Of a DNA stretch of 64,000 nt, positions 33,221-42,512 are shown piece after piece (the first letter of the stretch is position 1; each line of letters starts with the position of its first letter). The position numbers and the translations under genes are program-made. The notes below the pieces were generated by a model, which had not been told where the DNA came from, made no database searches, and saw only the letters and a list, made by a program, of their open reading frames with translations. The stretch comes from Bog-473 sp963743785 (lineage in GTDB: Bacteria; Actinomycetota; Acidimicrobiia; Acidimicrobiales; RAAP-2): contig CAVURD010000020.1 in the NCBI GenBank assembly GCA_963743785.1, positions 62,001-126,000 of the forward strand, read 5' to 3'.

Positions 33221-35847
33221 AATCGACAATGACCGTCGAGGTCAACGATCTGCACGCCGAGTACCACCGGGGACATGCGCTCGGCATCGGCGAGAGATGC
33301 CCCCGATTGTCGTGGACCACAGCGACCGACTTGGTCGGATGGGCCCAGGCGGGCTACGAACTTGAGGTCGATGACGACGCGCTCGGCCGCCGCGAAAGCG
33401 ACCAATCCGTATTGGTGGCATGGCCGGGGGAGCCGCTGACTTCTCGGGCCCGGCACCGCCTACGGGTCAGAGTGTGGGGTAGCGACGGCTCCCAGTCTGA
33501 GTGGAGCGCCCCGCTGGCCATTGAAGCCGGCCTCCTTCTGCCTGAGGACTGGACGGCCACGTGGATCACGCCCCGCCTAGGTGAGCCTGAAGGGCGCCCC
33601 AGTTATCTTCGACGAGCCTTCACCCTCGAGATGGAACCCGGCGTCACGATCGAGCGAGCCCGCCTCTATGCCACTTCGGCCGGCATCAACCAGCTCCATC
33701 TCAACGGCACAGTGGTTGGGACGAGCCTGCTTGCTCCCGGGTGGTCGGCATATGCCGATCGGCTCCGTTACGAAACCCACGACATCACGGGCCTGATCGC
33801 CCCGGGCGAGAATGTCCTGGGCGCCATCGTGGCCGACGGTTGGTGGCGGGGGAACCTGACCTGGGAGATGAAGCGAAACGTCTACGGGGATCGGTTGGGT
33901 CTGCTGGCCCAACTGGAAGTGACCTACTCCGACGGATCCACCGAGACGGTCGAGAGTGACTCGAGCTGGTTGACCTCGGACGGGCCAATCTTGAATGCCG
34001 ATCTCTACAACGGTGAGTCCTACGACGCCCGGTTGGAGATGACGGGCTGGTCCGGCGCCGGCTTCGATCACACCGATTGGGGGGAGACCGAGACCTTTGC
34101 CCCTCTGGCGGGCAGGCTGGTGTCACCGATCGGTCCGCCGGTCCGCCGCATCGATGAGCGGGCAGTGCACGAAGTCATCGTCACTCCGTCCGGCCGTGCC
34201 ATTCTCGATTTCGGCCAGAACCTGGTCGGCTGGGTAAAATTCTCGGTTGCAGGCGCAGCTGGAACCAAGATCACGCTCCGCCACGCCGAGGTGCTCGAGG
34301 ATGGCGAGCTGGGTATTCGACCCCTCCGCAATGCCAAGGCCACCGACGAGTACACCCTGCGGGGAGGCGGAATCGAAGTCTGGGAGCCGACCTTCACCTT
34401 CCACGGATTCCGTTACGTCGAGGTCGATTGTTGGCCCACGCAGCTCGACCCGGCCCAGTTCGTGGCCGTGGTCATCCACAGCGACCTCGAGCGGACGGGT
34501 ACCTTCTCGTGCTCGCACGAGATGCTCAACCGACTGCACGAGAACGCCGTATGGGGACTGCGGGGCAACTTTGTCGACGTGCCGACTGATTGTCCGCAAC
34601 GCGACGAGCGACTGGGGTGGACCGGTGATCTCCAGACGTTCGCCCCCACCGCTTCATTCCTGTTCGATGTGGCGGGCTTTCTGGCCGACTGGCTGGAAGA
34701 TCTGAAGGCAGAGCAGCTTGACGACGGCCGAGTGTCACTCGTCGTGCCAGCGGGTCCTCCCGGCATGTTCCCAATGGGCACCTTCGCGGCCGCGGCCTGG
34801 GGCGATGCCGCAACGTTGGTGCCGTGGACGATGTACCAACGGTTCGGTGATGTGGGAATACTGGACAAGCAATTCGACAGCATGAGGGGGTGGGTCGAGT
34901 TCGTGCGGGCCAAGACGGCCGGCACGTTGTTGTGGCCCGAAGAGTTCCAGCTGGGAGACTGGTTGGACCCCGACGCCCCACCGGACCAGCCCTGGCGGGC
35001 CAAGACCGACGGTGTGCTCGTGGCCACGGCCTACTTCGCTCGATCGACGCAAGTGGTCAGTCAGACGGCGCGCGTCCTCGGCCGTACCGCTCTGGCCGAT
35101 AAGTACGACCGGCTGGCCGCTGACATACGGCGGGCCTTCCGTGAGGAGTTCCTGACGCCGAGTGGGTTGGTGAGTTCTGATTCAGTCACCGCCTACGCAC
35201 TCGCGATCATGTTCGACCTGTACGACCAGCCAGCTCACCGGGTCCGGGCCGGCCGGCGCATCGCCACCCTTTCTGCCGCACGCGGCTACCAGATATCCAC
35301 CGGCTTCGTCGGAACGCCGCTGGTCTTGCCAGCACTGTCCGAGGTTGGAGACACCACGACCGCCTACCGACTCCTCACGGAAACCGAATGCCCCTCATGG
35401 CTCTATCCCGTGACCATGGGGGCGACCACAATGTGGGAACGATGGGACAGCTTGCTCCCCGACGGCTCCATCAATCCCGGCGAGATGACATCGTTCAATC
35501 ACTATTCATTCGGGAGTGTCGCCGATTGGATGCAGCAGACCATCGGCGGCATCTCACCCGATCAGCCAGGTTACCGAAGGATCCGATTCAACCCCGTCCC
35601 TGGCCGAGGCGTGACGTCCGCGTCATGCTCGCTCCGCACTCCGTACGGCCCGGCGGCGTGTCGATGGACCCTGAATGACCTGGAAATGTCGCTTGAGGTT
35701 ACGGTCCCCCCCAACACGTCCGCCGTTGTGGTCCGACCCGGGGTTGACGCGGAGGATCTGACGGTGACGGCCGGAACCCATCGTTGGACGTACGCCGTAT
35801 CGGAGACAAGCGTCGTCGAGTGGTCGGATCAGGCAGCTGCGCAATGA
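33217..35847 (+). CDS. Alpha-L-rhamnosidase, glycoside hydrolase family 78
   Basis: The 876-residue protein has the full GH78 order: N-terminal Fn3-like domain with RCPRLSWTTAT, beta-sandwich rhamnosidase_N domain with RARLYATSAGINQLHLNG, concanavalin-like domain with ILDFGQNLVGW, and the (alpha/alpha)6 barrel with FVDVPTDCPQRDERLGWTGD (general acid Glu464), LWPEEFQLGDWLDP and MGATTMWERWDS, then a C-terminal domain. It removes terminal alpha-L-rhamnose. No signal peptide is present, so it acts inside the cell on imported rhamnosides such as flavonoid, saponin or other natural-product glycosides. The ATG overlaps the enoyl-CoA hydratase stop by 4 bases. It is the last gene of the run. Confidence 0.96.
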   Translation: MKSTMTVEVNDLHAEYHRGHALGIGERCPRLSWTTATDLVGWAQAGYELEVDDDALGRRESDQSVLVAWPGEPLTSRARHRLRVRVWGSDGSQSEWSAPLAIEAGLLLPEDWTATWITPRLGEPEGRPSYLRRAFTLEMEPGVTIERARLYATSAGINQLHLNGTVVGTSLLAPGWSAYADRLRYETHDITGLIAPGENVLGAIVADGWWRGNLTWEMKRNVYGDRLGLLAQLEVTYSDGSTETVESDSSWLTSDGPILNADLYNGESYDARLEMTGWSGAGFDHTDWGETETFAPLAGRLVSPIGPPVRRIDERAVHEVIVTPSGRAILDFGQNLVGWVKFSVAGAAGTKITLRHAEVLEDGELGIRPLRNAKATDEYTLRGGGIEVWEPTFTFHGFRYVEVDCWPTQLDPAQFVAVVIHSDLERTGTFSCSHEMLNRLHENAVWGLRGNFVDVPTDCPQRDERLGWTGDLQTFAPTASFLFDVAGFLADWLEDLKAEQLDDGRVSLVVPAGPPGMFPMGTFAAAAWGDAATLVPWTMYQRFGDVGILDKQFDSMRGWVEFVRAKTAGTLLWPEEFQLGDWLDPDAPPDQPWRAKTDGVLVATAYFARSTQVVSQTARVLGRTALADKYDRLAADIRRAFREEFLTPSGLVSSDSVTAYALAIMFDLYDQPAHRVRAGRRIATLSAARGYQISTGFVGTPLVLPALSEVGDTTTAYRLLTETECPSWLYPVTMGATTMWERWDSLLPDGSINPGEMTSFNHYSFGSVADWMQQTIGGISPDQPGYRRIRFNPVPGRGVTSASCSLRTPYGPAACRWTLNDLEMSLEVTVPPNTSAVVVRPGVDAEDLTVTAGTHRWTYAVSETSVVEWSDQAAAQ

Positions 35848-35885
35848 ATGTCCGCATTTGCGACTTGCAGTTGCGGCTGCGGCGC

Positions 35886-36812
35886 TCAGTCTGATGTTGT
35901 TGACGAATTGAAAGTGGAGCGGAGCCAAGCGCCGATGTGATCGAAGGCTTGGGCCGCGGCAGGAAATTCGAAGTTGATGAAGCCGTGAGGCTGACCGGGG
36001 TAGCACACCTCGTCGACATCCACGCCGTCGTTCCGGAGTCTGCCCGCGTATTCACGTCCTTCATCGCGCAACATATCGCATCCGCCGAGCACGACCAGTG
36101 CCGGTGGGAGGTCTTTGACGCTCTCGGCGTGCAATGGTGCGGCGTAGGGGTCACGAGCGATGTCTCGGTCTCCGCTGTAGGCCGCCCAGAAGTTCTCACC
36201 CGCTTTGCGGCTGATGATGAGCCCGTCGAACTCAACCGTCGATGGATGCTCCAACGGCCCCGACACGCCCGGGTACATGAGAACCTGGCCAGCTAGGGAC
36301 GTATCGCCTGCGTCTCTGAGTCGAAGCGCCACGGCGGCGGCCAGGTTCCCACCGGCGCTTTCTCCGGCCACAGCAACTTTGTGAGGGGGCACGTTGAAGC
36401 GTGCGGCATTGGCCAGTGCCCATTTTGTTACCGACTCGCAGTCCCGGAGCCCGGCAGGGTACGGATTCTCCGGCGCCAACCGATACTCCACCGAGACAAC
36501 GACGGCGCCCGAACAGTGGGTGAGTTCACGAGCGACATTGTCCATCAGGCCAATGCTGCCGATGACAAACCCGCCGCCGTGGAAGTACACGACCAGCCCG
36601 GTCGGCACACCTTCGCCCTGGTAGATCCGGATCGGGACATCACCCACGGACTCGTCGCTGACCTGGGCAATTTCTCGAGTGGACGGCATTCCGTACGGAC
36701 CTCGGGCCAGTTCGAGGATCTCCGGATCGAGGTCTTCGAATGGCGTCGCCCTCATCGGGTTCTCGGCCAACCACTTGGACACCCACGGATCGAGCACGCC
36801 CTCGTTCTCCAT
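35886..36812 (-). CDS. Alpha/beta hydrolase, hormone-sensitive-lipase family esterase
   Basis: The 308-residue protein has the HSL-family oxyanion motif FHGGGF near residue 78, nucleophile Ser152 in GESAGG, Asp246 in GGCDMLRDEG and His276 in GQPHGFIN. Such enzymes hydrolyse short acyl esters of sugars, aromatics or small molecules. I take ATG 36812, preceded by GGGGG, over the GTG at 36866 because the latter would run through the palindrome at 36844-36858. It is convergent with the rhamnosidase gene, so an esterase that removes acyl groups from glycosides would fit, but this is inferred. Confidence 0.92.
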   Translation of the reverse strand: MENEGVLDPWVSKWLAENPMRATPFEDLDPEILELARGPYGMPSTREIAQVSDESVGDVPIRIYQGEGVPTGLVVYFHGGGFVIGSIGLMDNVARELTHCSGAVVVSVEYRLAPENPYPAGLRDCESVTKWALANAARFNVPPHKVAVAGESAGGNLAAAVALRLRDAGDTSLAGQVLMYPGVSGPLEHPSTVEFDGLIISRKAGENFWAAYSGDRDIARDPYAAPLHAESVKDLPPALVVLGGCDMLRDEGREYAGRLRNDGVDVDEVCYPGQPHGFINFEFPAAAQAFDHIGAWLRSTFNSSTTSD

Positions 36813-36843
36813 TGAATTACCCCCGAGCATCCAAATAGCGTCG

Positions 36844-36858
36844 TTACCAACTTGGTAA
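36844..36858. promoter_or_regulatory. TTACCAACTTGGTAA palindrome, putative operator
   Basis: Seven-base arms are perfect around a single central C, 32-46 bases before the esterase ATG at 36812. The spacing suits a dimeric regulator covering the promoter. The regulator is not evident nearby. Confidence 0.5.
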
Positions 36859-36862
36859 ATAC

Positions 36863-37240
36863 TCACTTTACGGGTAACGGCAAGTCTTCACCACGCGTCC
36901 TCAGGACGAGGGCCGAGGCGAGATTCCCCGGCTGATGAACCACCTCGATGATCTGAGCCCGACGGTGCTCCGGCAACAACGCTCGAGGTCGCACGCACCG
37001 GGCCTCATACCCGTCGCGGCACGTGGGAGTCCTGCAACCTCCGCGCGGTCTGAATGTCGGATTCGATGCCCGATTGCTAGACTGCGTCACCCGGTAACTC
37101 GCAGCGGCTTGGTTGATCCCCAACTCGAGGAGCCTCCCCCAGGCGGGGTAGCGCACATTCACGACGCTGCCATAGATGATCCCCATAGTGCCCAGACCGA
37201 TCCGGGAGACCTCGAGGGTTCCGAGGTTGATGTGCTTCAT
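36863..37240 (-). pseudogene. Aldo/keto reductase remnant
   Basis: The frame begins MKHINLGTLEVSRIGLGTMG, the typical N-terminus of an aldo/keto reductase, then LLELGIN near the usual position of the second strand, after which similarity stops. Its end, with QIIEVVHQPGNLASALVLRTRGEDLPLP, looks like the late AKR segment that normally lies some 200 residues further on (helix, then strand with the NADP site). The 125-residue product would lack the catalytic Tyr, Lys and His, so I read it as a gene with a large internal deletion. Confidence 0.6.
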
Positions 37241-37628
37241 GGTTGCTCTCCTCTTCCTGAATCGCCAACCTCATGGAACTGTGGCTCCTCGCTCTCAGTC
37301 AAACGCCGTCTCAGGGTCGTGTCTCAGGGCCAGCCTCCGCACTCGGGGAGACCTACTGAAGCACCGACTCCGGTGTAGGGCATCTGTGGAACAGTAAAGC
37401 TGGTACTTCACTGTCGCTCTTTGGTCTCACTACCAAGGGATTTGTGCCACTCGTCGTCCACCAGTCGGACCTGGTCAGCCGCATGGTATGCGGCGCCGTT
37501 GGCGTTCGGCCTGACTCCTACCGGGACCTCGGTCAAGGAGGCGGGGAGGTCCCGCCCGGCTCCCCGACGATGTTCTCCCTGACCTGCTTCGGATGCAGTG
37601 AGCGATCCGGCCCAGTTAGGGTCGCGAA
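37241..37628. other. Intergenic region with one inverted repeat
   Basis: The 388 bases between the aldo/keto reductase remnant and the dimethylformamidase-like gene contain no convincing gene. At 37391-37414 the arms ACAGTAAAG and CTTCACTGT (one mismatch, six-base spacer) form an inverted repeat without a T-run, more like an operator than a terminator. Confidence 0.5.
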
Positions 37629-39122
37629 ATGGGACGCGACGTGGTGACGGGGTACTGCTGGCCGCAATCAGTGTGCTCGGGTGGCCAGGTCGGTCTGCAC
37701 ATGTCGTCATCCGCGGGGCGGCCGGTGCGCGTCGAGGTGGCACGGATCGGCGCAGGACGGGAGGTTGTCTTCAGTTCTGACGCGGTCGCCGCCGACGAGC
37801 ACGAGACGCCGAGGGACGCTTCCTCGAAAGGGTGCAAGTGGCCAATCGCTCTCACGCTGGACGTTGACCCGACGTGGCGGTCGGGCTACTACGAGGTCGT
37901 CATGGAGATCGACGTTGGCGAGAAGGTGCGGCGCGACTACGCGTTCTTCGTCGTGCGCCCGTGTTCAGGAACGCGCGTCGTCATCGCGCTGGCCACCAAT
38001 ACGTGGCACGCATACAACGACTTTGGCGGACCGAACCTGTACACTGGCGGCACCCACGTCGCCATGCAACGGCCGATGTCGGCGGGCTACCTCTTCAAGC
38101 CGCCGGGCAAGGGCCGCCGAGTGACGGGGACAGGCGCGCCCGATCCGCAGAACGCCGCGCACGTCGGCTACATCCAGATCAACCATCTGTCGGGCTATGC
38201 CGGTTCGGCTGGTTGGCCCGACTGGGAGCTGCCGTTCATCGAGTGGGCCGAACGCGAAGGGTTCGAGATCGGCGTATGCGTCAATGGTGATCTCGAAGAA
38301 CACCCCGAAGTGTTGGACGGCGCGAGTCTGTATCTATCTGTCGGCCACGACGAGTACTGGTCTCGCGGCATGCGCGACACGGTCGAGGCTTTCATCGCGA
38401 GCGGCGGCAATGCGGCGTTCCTCTCGGGTAACACGTCGTTGTGGCAGGTGCGCATCGAGGGTGACGGCCACGACGTGATGGTCGGATACAAGGGCTTCTT
38501 CAAGGACGATCCCTTGATGGGAACCGACAGCGAAGGGAAGGTGACGACATTTTGGTCTGACGTCGTCGTCGGTCGACCCGAGAACTCCATGACGGGCGTC
38601 TCATTCACCCGCGGGGGCTATCACCGCATAGGCCGCAATGTGACGTCCGGCCTCGGTGGCTACACCGTGCACCGCGCCGGTCACTGGATCTTCGACGGCA
38701 CCGGTCTCGGCTATGGCGACGTGCTCGGTGCCGGCGCAACCGTCGTCGGCTACGAGTGCGACGGATGTGTGTTCACCTACCGCGACGGGCTACCGTACCC
38801 AACCGGGGAGGACGGCACGCCGTCGACCTTCGAGATCCTCGGCACGTGCCCCACGCAGCACTTCACGCGCGAGACCGCGCCACGTCCGCCGAAGCCCGGC
38901 GAGCCGAGCGAGTTGGAGTACATCGCGTCACGCGTGTTCGGGACGCGTGACCCCGAGGCGATGGAGCGCATCCGGCACGGCCACGCGGTGCTGGGTGCGT
39001 ACACGAACGAGGCGGGGGCGACAGTGATCACGTCGGGGTCGACCGACTGGGCCCACGGGCTGGCGGCGCGAGACCCACAGATTGAACAGATCACCCGGAA
39101 CCTGCTGAGGCAGTTGGGCTAG
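37629..39122 (+). CDS. N,N-dimethylformamidase beta-subunit-like protein
   Basis: The 497-residue protein matches the large-subunit C-terminal domain of N,N-dimethylformamidase. Typical parts are VVIALATNTWHAYNDFGGPNLY, WELPFIEWAEREGFE, the GHDEYWSRGMRDTVEAFI block with GGNAAFLSGNTSLWQVR, and a C-terminal GSTDWAHGL. Family members are iron amidohydrolases or are uncharacterised; the substrate here need not be dimethylformamide. The N-terminal jelly-roll part is shorter than in the characterised enzyme, and no small-subunit gene is adjacent, which argues for another role. The start is ATG 37629; a later ATG at 37701 is possible. Confidence 0.83.
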   Translation: MGRDVVTGYCWPQSVCSGGQVGLHMSSSAGRPVRVEVARIGAGREVVFSSDAVAADEHETPRDASSKGCKWPIALTLDVDPTWRSGYYEVVMEIDVGEKVRRDYAFFVVRPCSGTRVVIALATNTWHAYNDFGGPNLYTGGTHVAMQRPMSAGYLFKPPGKGRRVTGTGAPDPQNAAHVGYIQINHLSGYAGSAGWPDWELPFIEWAEREGFEIGVCVNGDLEEHPEVLDGASLYLSVGHDEYWSRGMRDTVEAFIASGGNAAFLSGNTSLWQVRIEGDGHDVMVGYKGFFKDDPLMGTDSEGKVTTFWSDVVVGRPENSMTGVSFTRGGYHRIGRNVTSGLGGYTVHRAGHWIFDGTGLGYGDVLGAGATVVGYECDGCVFTYRDGLPYPTGEDGTPSTFEILGTCPTQHFTRETAPRPPKPGEPSELEYIASRVFGTRDPEAMERIRHGHAVLGAYTNEAGATVITSGSTDWAHGLAARDPQIEQITRNLLRQLG

Positions 39123-39289
39123 AGCAGCGCCCGGAACCCCTTTGCGTGGATCGCTCGGCGTGAGCCGGCGATCGAGGCACCGGGTCCGTTGCCCTGAAAT
39201 GTCCACCAATCTGCTGTTCGCGGCGCGGAATGAGCCAGCCGAAGACTACATTCGTGTGCGCTCGCTAATGCCGGAAGCGCCGGAGAAGG

Positions 39290-39799
39290 ATGCAGACACC
39301 TCAACCAAACTGGGCTGAGCAGGTAACTGCGATCGCCACCGCGGTGGGTGCTTTGGGTCTCCTTGGTGCCATCGGTGCGGCGGTGGTTGCTGGCCGGCAA
39401 GTCAAAGAAGCCAGGAAGTCCCGTGAATCCCACATGGCGGGAGATTTCTTGCGCCGGTGGGACGAAGACGCCCTCGCCGAAACGAGACAGCTCGTCGGCC
39501 AGTTCGCGACACCGGGAGAGCTGAGCTCTGCCTTCCAGCGATTCATCGCTGCCAATTCAGACGAGGCCTACATCCTCTACCGAGAGCTCGACTACTTCGA
39601 GCAACTGGCCGCGCTCGAGCATCTCGGCCATTTCGACTTCGAACTGATAAAGCTCTTGCTCGGTCAAACACTGATTGATCGCTGGAGTCTGTGGAAGCCC
39701 TCAATCGACGCGATGAGCGGAACGAATCCGTACCCGCTGTTTGAAGGACTGGTCAAGAAGATGAAGCGAGCGATCGATTCGCCTGCGCGTGAGCTTTGA
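39290..39799 (+). CDS. Hypothetical protein, DUF4760-like, one membrane segment
   Basis: The 169-residue protein has one N-terminal hydrophobic helix (about residues 8-32, AIATAVGALGLLGAIGAAVVA) and a soluble helical domain with HMAGDFLRRWDEDALAETRQ and DYFEQLAALEHLGHFDFELIKLLLG. The order (membrane helix, then a domain with the FxxRWxxxxxxxxR pattern) matches the DUF4760 group of small bacterial proteins, whose function is unknown. The gene stands alone. Confidence 0.7.
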   Translation: MQTPQPNWAEQVTAIATAVGALGLLGAIGAAVVAGRQVKEARKSRESHMAGDFLRRWDEDALAETRQLVGQFATPGELSSAFQRFIAANSDEAYILYRELDYFEQLAALEHLGHFDFELIKLLLGQTLIDRWSLWKPSIDAMSGTNPYPLFEGLVKKMKRAIDSPAREL

Positions 39800-40021
39800 G
39801 GCGAACGACGGCGTCGGTCGCCACATCGTCTGAGCGTGGCCTGAGAGGGACGGCCTGTGGGAAGAGAGACCTACGCCGAGGCGGGTGATATTCGTGGATC
39901 ACGCACCAAATCCCGTCCCTCGGTGATCGTGATCGGGTTCGAAACCCTCCAAGGTTCCGTGGCCACATCGCACGCGCCGCTTTGACTTGACTGCGGATGA
40001 TCCAGGGACGACGATCGCACC

Positions 40022-40876
40022 ATGCGTCTTCGCCTTTTGGTGCCCCTCGTCGCCGTGCTCGCGATCGTCGCGGCAGGATGTGACTGGCCGAACATCGGCC
40101 CGCCCGGCAACGCCCCTGTTCGTTACCGCGACGCCATCTTCAGCTCGGTCACGGTGACGAGCAACGTGACGTACGGCAGCGCCGTCAATCTGGAGAATCA
40201 GACGGTCCCATTGAAACTCGACATGTACCAGCCCACCGGCGACACGGTTACCAGTCGGCCCGCGATCGTGTGGGTCCACGGGGGCTCGTTCTGTTGCGGC
40301 GACAAGACGTCATCCGAACTCGTCGATGAAGCGACGACATTCTCCAAAGAGGGGTATGTCAACGTCTCGATCAACTATCGGCTCGAGTCACCGGGCTGCT
40401 CTGGTACGTTCTCAAATTGCGACGCGGCGATTCAGGAGGCCGCGGCTGATGCGCAAACTGCCGTGCGTTTCCTTCGAATGAACGCCGCCACATACGGCAT
40501 CGACCCGAATCGCATCGCCATTGGCGGCTCGTCCGCCGGAGCGATTACCGCGCTGAACGTGGGTTATTCCTCCGCCCAGGATCCCTCGGCGAAGGTGCGA
40601 GCGGCGGTCTCACTGTCGGGTGCGCAACTGGGAGTCGGCACCATCTCGCCGGGCGACGCCCCGGCCATCGACTTCCACTGCACGACCGATCCGCTCGTGT
40701 CGTATCAGTGGGCGGTGAATACGATCAACGCGGCGAAGGCTCAGGGACTCGACGCGTTTCTCGAGTCCTGGAACGAGACGTGCCACGTTCCCTACACCGA
40801 GCATCGTCAACAGATCCTCGACCAGTCGAGGAACTTCTTGTGGTGGGAGATGGACCTCGCCCATGCGGCAAAGTGA
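40022..40876 (+). CDS. Secreted lipoprotein alpha/beta hydrolase (carboxylesterase-like)
   Basis: The 284-residue protein begins with a lipoprotein signal peptide; the lipobox VAAGC places the modified Cys at residue 20. The mature part is an esterase of the BD-FAE/HSL kind: oxyanion motif WVHGGSF, ISVNYR-like VSINYRLESPG, nucleophile in IAIGGSSAGAI, and a C-terminal CHVPYTEHR whose His residues are candidates for the catalytic base. It would act at the cell surface on esters. It is a single-gene unit. Confidence 0.87.
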   Translation: MRLRLLVPLVAVLAIVAAGCDWPNIGPPGNAPVRYRDAIFSSVTVTSNVTYGSAVNLENQTVPLKLDMYQPTGDTVTSRPAIVWVHGGSFCCGDKTSSELVDEATTFSKEGYVNVSINYRLESPGCSGTFSNCDAAIQEAAADAQTAVRFLRMNAATYGIDPNRIAIGGSSAGAITALNVGYSSAQDPSAKVRAAVSLSGAQLGVGTISPGDAPAIDFHCTTDPLVSYQWAVNTINAAKAQGLDAFLESWNETCHVPYTEHRQQILDQSRNFLWWEMDLAHAAK

Positions 40877-41054
40877 GGATGTCGTACGCCGCAGCCAGGA
40901 GACAGACCAACGGGTTTGTGCCTAAGCGACTATTGGGCCTCGATCTAGGCTGATTCCTGGGCGGGCCCTCCGATGCGCAGGACCGAATCCTCGGCCACAC
41001 TTCGGTGAAATGACCATCATTCGTCTCCTGCATCGGCGGGAAATCGGGTTGGCC

Positions 41055-42512
41055 TTATGCGGCTTCGGCACCGTCGAGTGCGGGCTGGCGGCTGATCTCA
41101 GCCGTGACCGCCGACCCTTTCATGCCGAAGAACGCCACGACAGCTCCGACGGCGGCAAACAGCGCACCGAACCAAAACGCCAGGGAGAACCCGTGATTGA
41201 GCGCGGCGATTACCTCCTCGTGACCGTGCCCATGGGAACTGGCGAATTTCGTCGTCGCCGAAACGGCAATCGTAGAGAGAACGGCGACCCCAAGTGCTCC
41301 GCCGATCTGCTGGGTCGTCGTAATCAACCCTGACGCGACCCCTGCCTCGTCCGCGACCACCCCGCTCACGGCGCCTATTGTCACCGGGACGAAAGAGAGT
41401 CCAAGTCCGATCCCGGCGAGCAGAAAGCCTGGGAGCAAGGTGGCTGCATAGGACCCATGCGGCGATATCTGCGTGAAATAGACCAAACCCCCGGACGCCA
41501 GCAGCATTCCGAGGGTCATGACGCTCCGAATGCCGAACTTGGCCACGAGTGCTTGAGCGGCGCCCGCGGCGATGATGATCGCACTGGCAATCGTCAGGTA
41601 GCCGATACCCGTCCGGAGGGCGGAATAGCCGAGGACTTCTTGCATATAGAGGGACAGGAAATAGAACATCGAGAAGATCGATGCGCCCAAGGCCAGTGAG
41701 ACCACATTGGAGACGCTGAGGCTTCGATTGCCGAAGATGGAGAGGGGTACGAGCGGGGAGGTCGTTCGGCGCTCGATCAAGATGAATGCGCCCAGAAGGA
41801 TGATCGAGACGGCCAACGTGCCAATCGTGCGTGCCGATGCCCAACCCCAACTGGTGCTCTTGACCAATGCGAACACCATCAGAACAAGGCTGGCAGTCAG
41901 GGCGATGGCTCCAGGGATATCGAAGCCGCTTCTCTCGTCTTCAGACAGAGAGGGTGCAAGGATGAAGAAACTGGCCAGGACCACCAAGGATCCGATGGGG
42001 ACGTTGACGTAAAAGATCCATTGCCAGCCGACTTCCTGGGTGAGTATTCCGCCGAGCAGTACACCGAACGCGCCACCGGCACCGGCGATCGCACCCCAGA
42101 TGCTCAACGCCTTGTTGCGCTCTGGCCCCTCCTTGAAAGTGACGGTGAGGATGGACAACGCTGCGGGTGAGAGGATTGCCGCCCCGAGGCCCTGTACCGC
42201 GCGCGCTGTCACGAGCCATCCGCTGCTGCTTGCCAACCCGCAGAAGAGCGAGGCAACGGAGAAGAGCATCACGCCGGTCACAAAGACACGGCGGCGGCCC
42301 AACTTGTCCGCTACCCGTCCTCCCAGCATCAAGAAGCCGCCAAAGAAGAGCGCGTAGGCATTCAAGACCCAGAGCAGGTTCTGTTCTGAGAAATGCAATC
42401 CTCGTTGAATCGAGGGCAATGCCACATTGACGATTGACACATCCAGGATCACCATGAACTGCGCGACGCAGATGATCGCCAATGCGAACCATTTTCGAGA
42501 TTCGGTTGTCAT
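41055..42512 (-). CDS. MFS drug-resistance transporter, DHA2 (EmrB/QacA) family
   Basis: The 485-residue protein has about fourteen transmembrane helices. Signature sequences are FMVILDVSIVNVALPSIQRGL in helix 1 (motif D of DHA2 proteins), FLMLGGRVADKLGRRRVF in the helix 2-3 loop, and GLGAAILSPAALSILT for motif C. It exports cationic or hydrophobic compounds by proton antiport. ATG 42512 is the start. No adjacent regulator is seen, although MFS genes of this family often have one. Confidence 0.93.
   Translation of the reverse strand: MTTESRKWFALAIICVAQFMVILDVSIVNVALPSIQRGLHFSEQNLLWVLNAYALFFGGFLMLGGRVADKLGRRRVFVTGVMLFSVASLFCGLASSSGWLVTARAVQGLGAAILSPAALSILTVTFKEGPERNKALSIWGAIAGAGGAFGVLLGGILTQEVGWQWIFYVNVPIGSLVVLASFFILAPSLSEDERSGFDIPGAIALTASLVLMVFALVKSTSWGWASARTIGTLAVSIILLGAFILIERRTTSPLVPLSIFGNRSLSVSNVVSLALGASIFSMFYFLSLYMQEVLGYSALRTGIGYLTIASAIIIAAGAAQALVAKFGIRSVMTLGMLLASGGLVYFTQISPHGSYAATLLPGFLLAGIGLGLSFVPVTIGAVSGVVADEAGVASGLITTTQQIGGALGVAVLSTIAVSATTKFASSHGHGHEEVIAALNHGFSLAFWFGALFAAVGAVVAFFGMKGSAVTAEISRQPALDGAEAA

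Noticed and set aside
37391..37414. Terminator of the aldo/keto reductase remnant or upstream gene
   Set aside because: The arms are short with a mismatch, there is no T-run, and the remnant on that strand begins downstream of it; an operator is more plausible.
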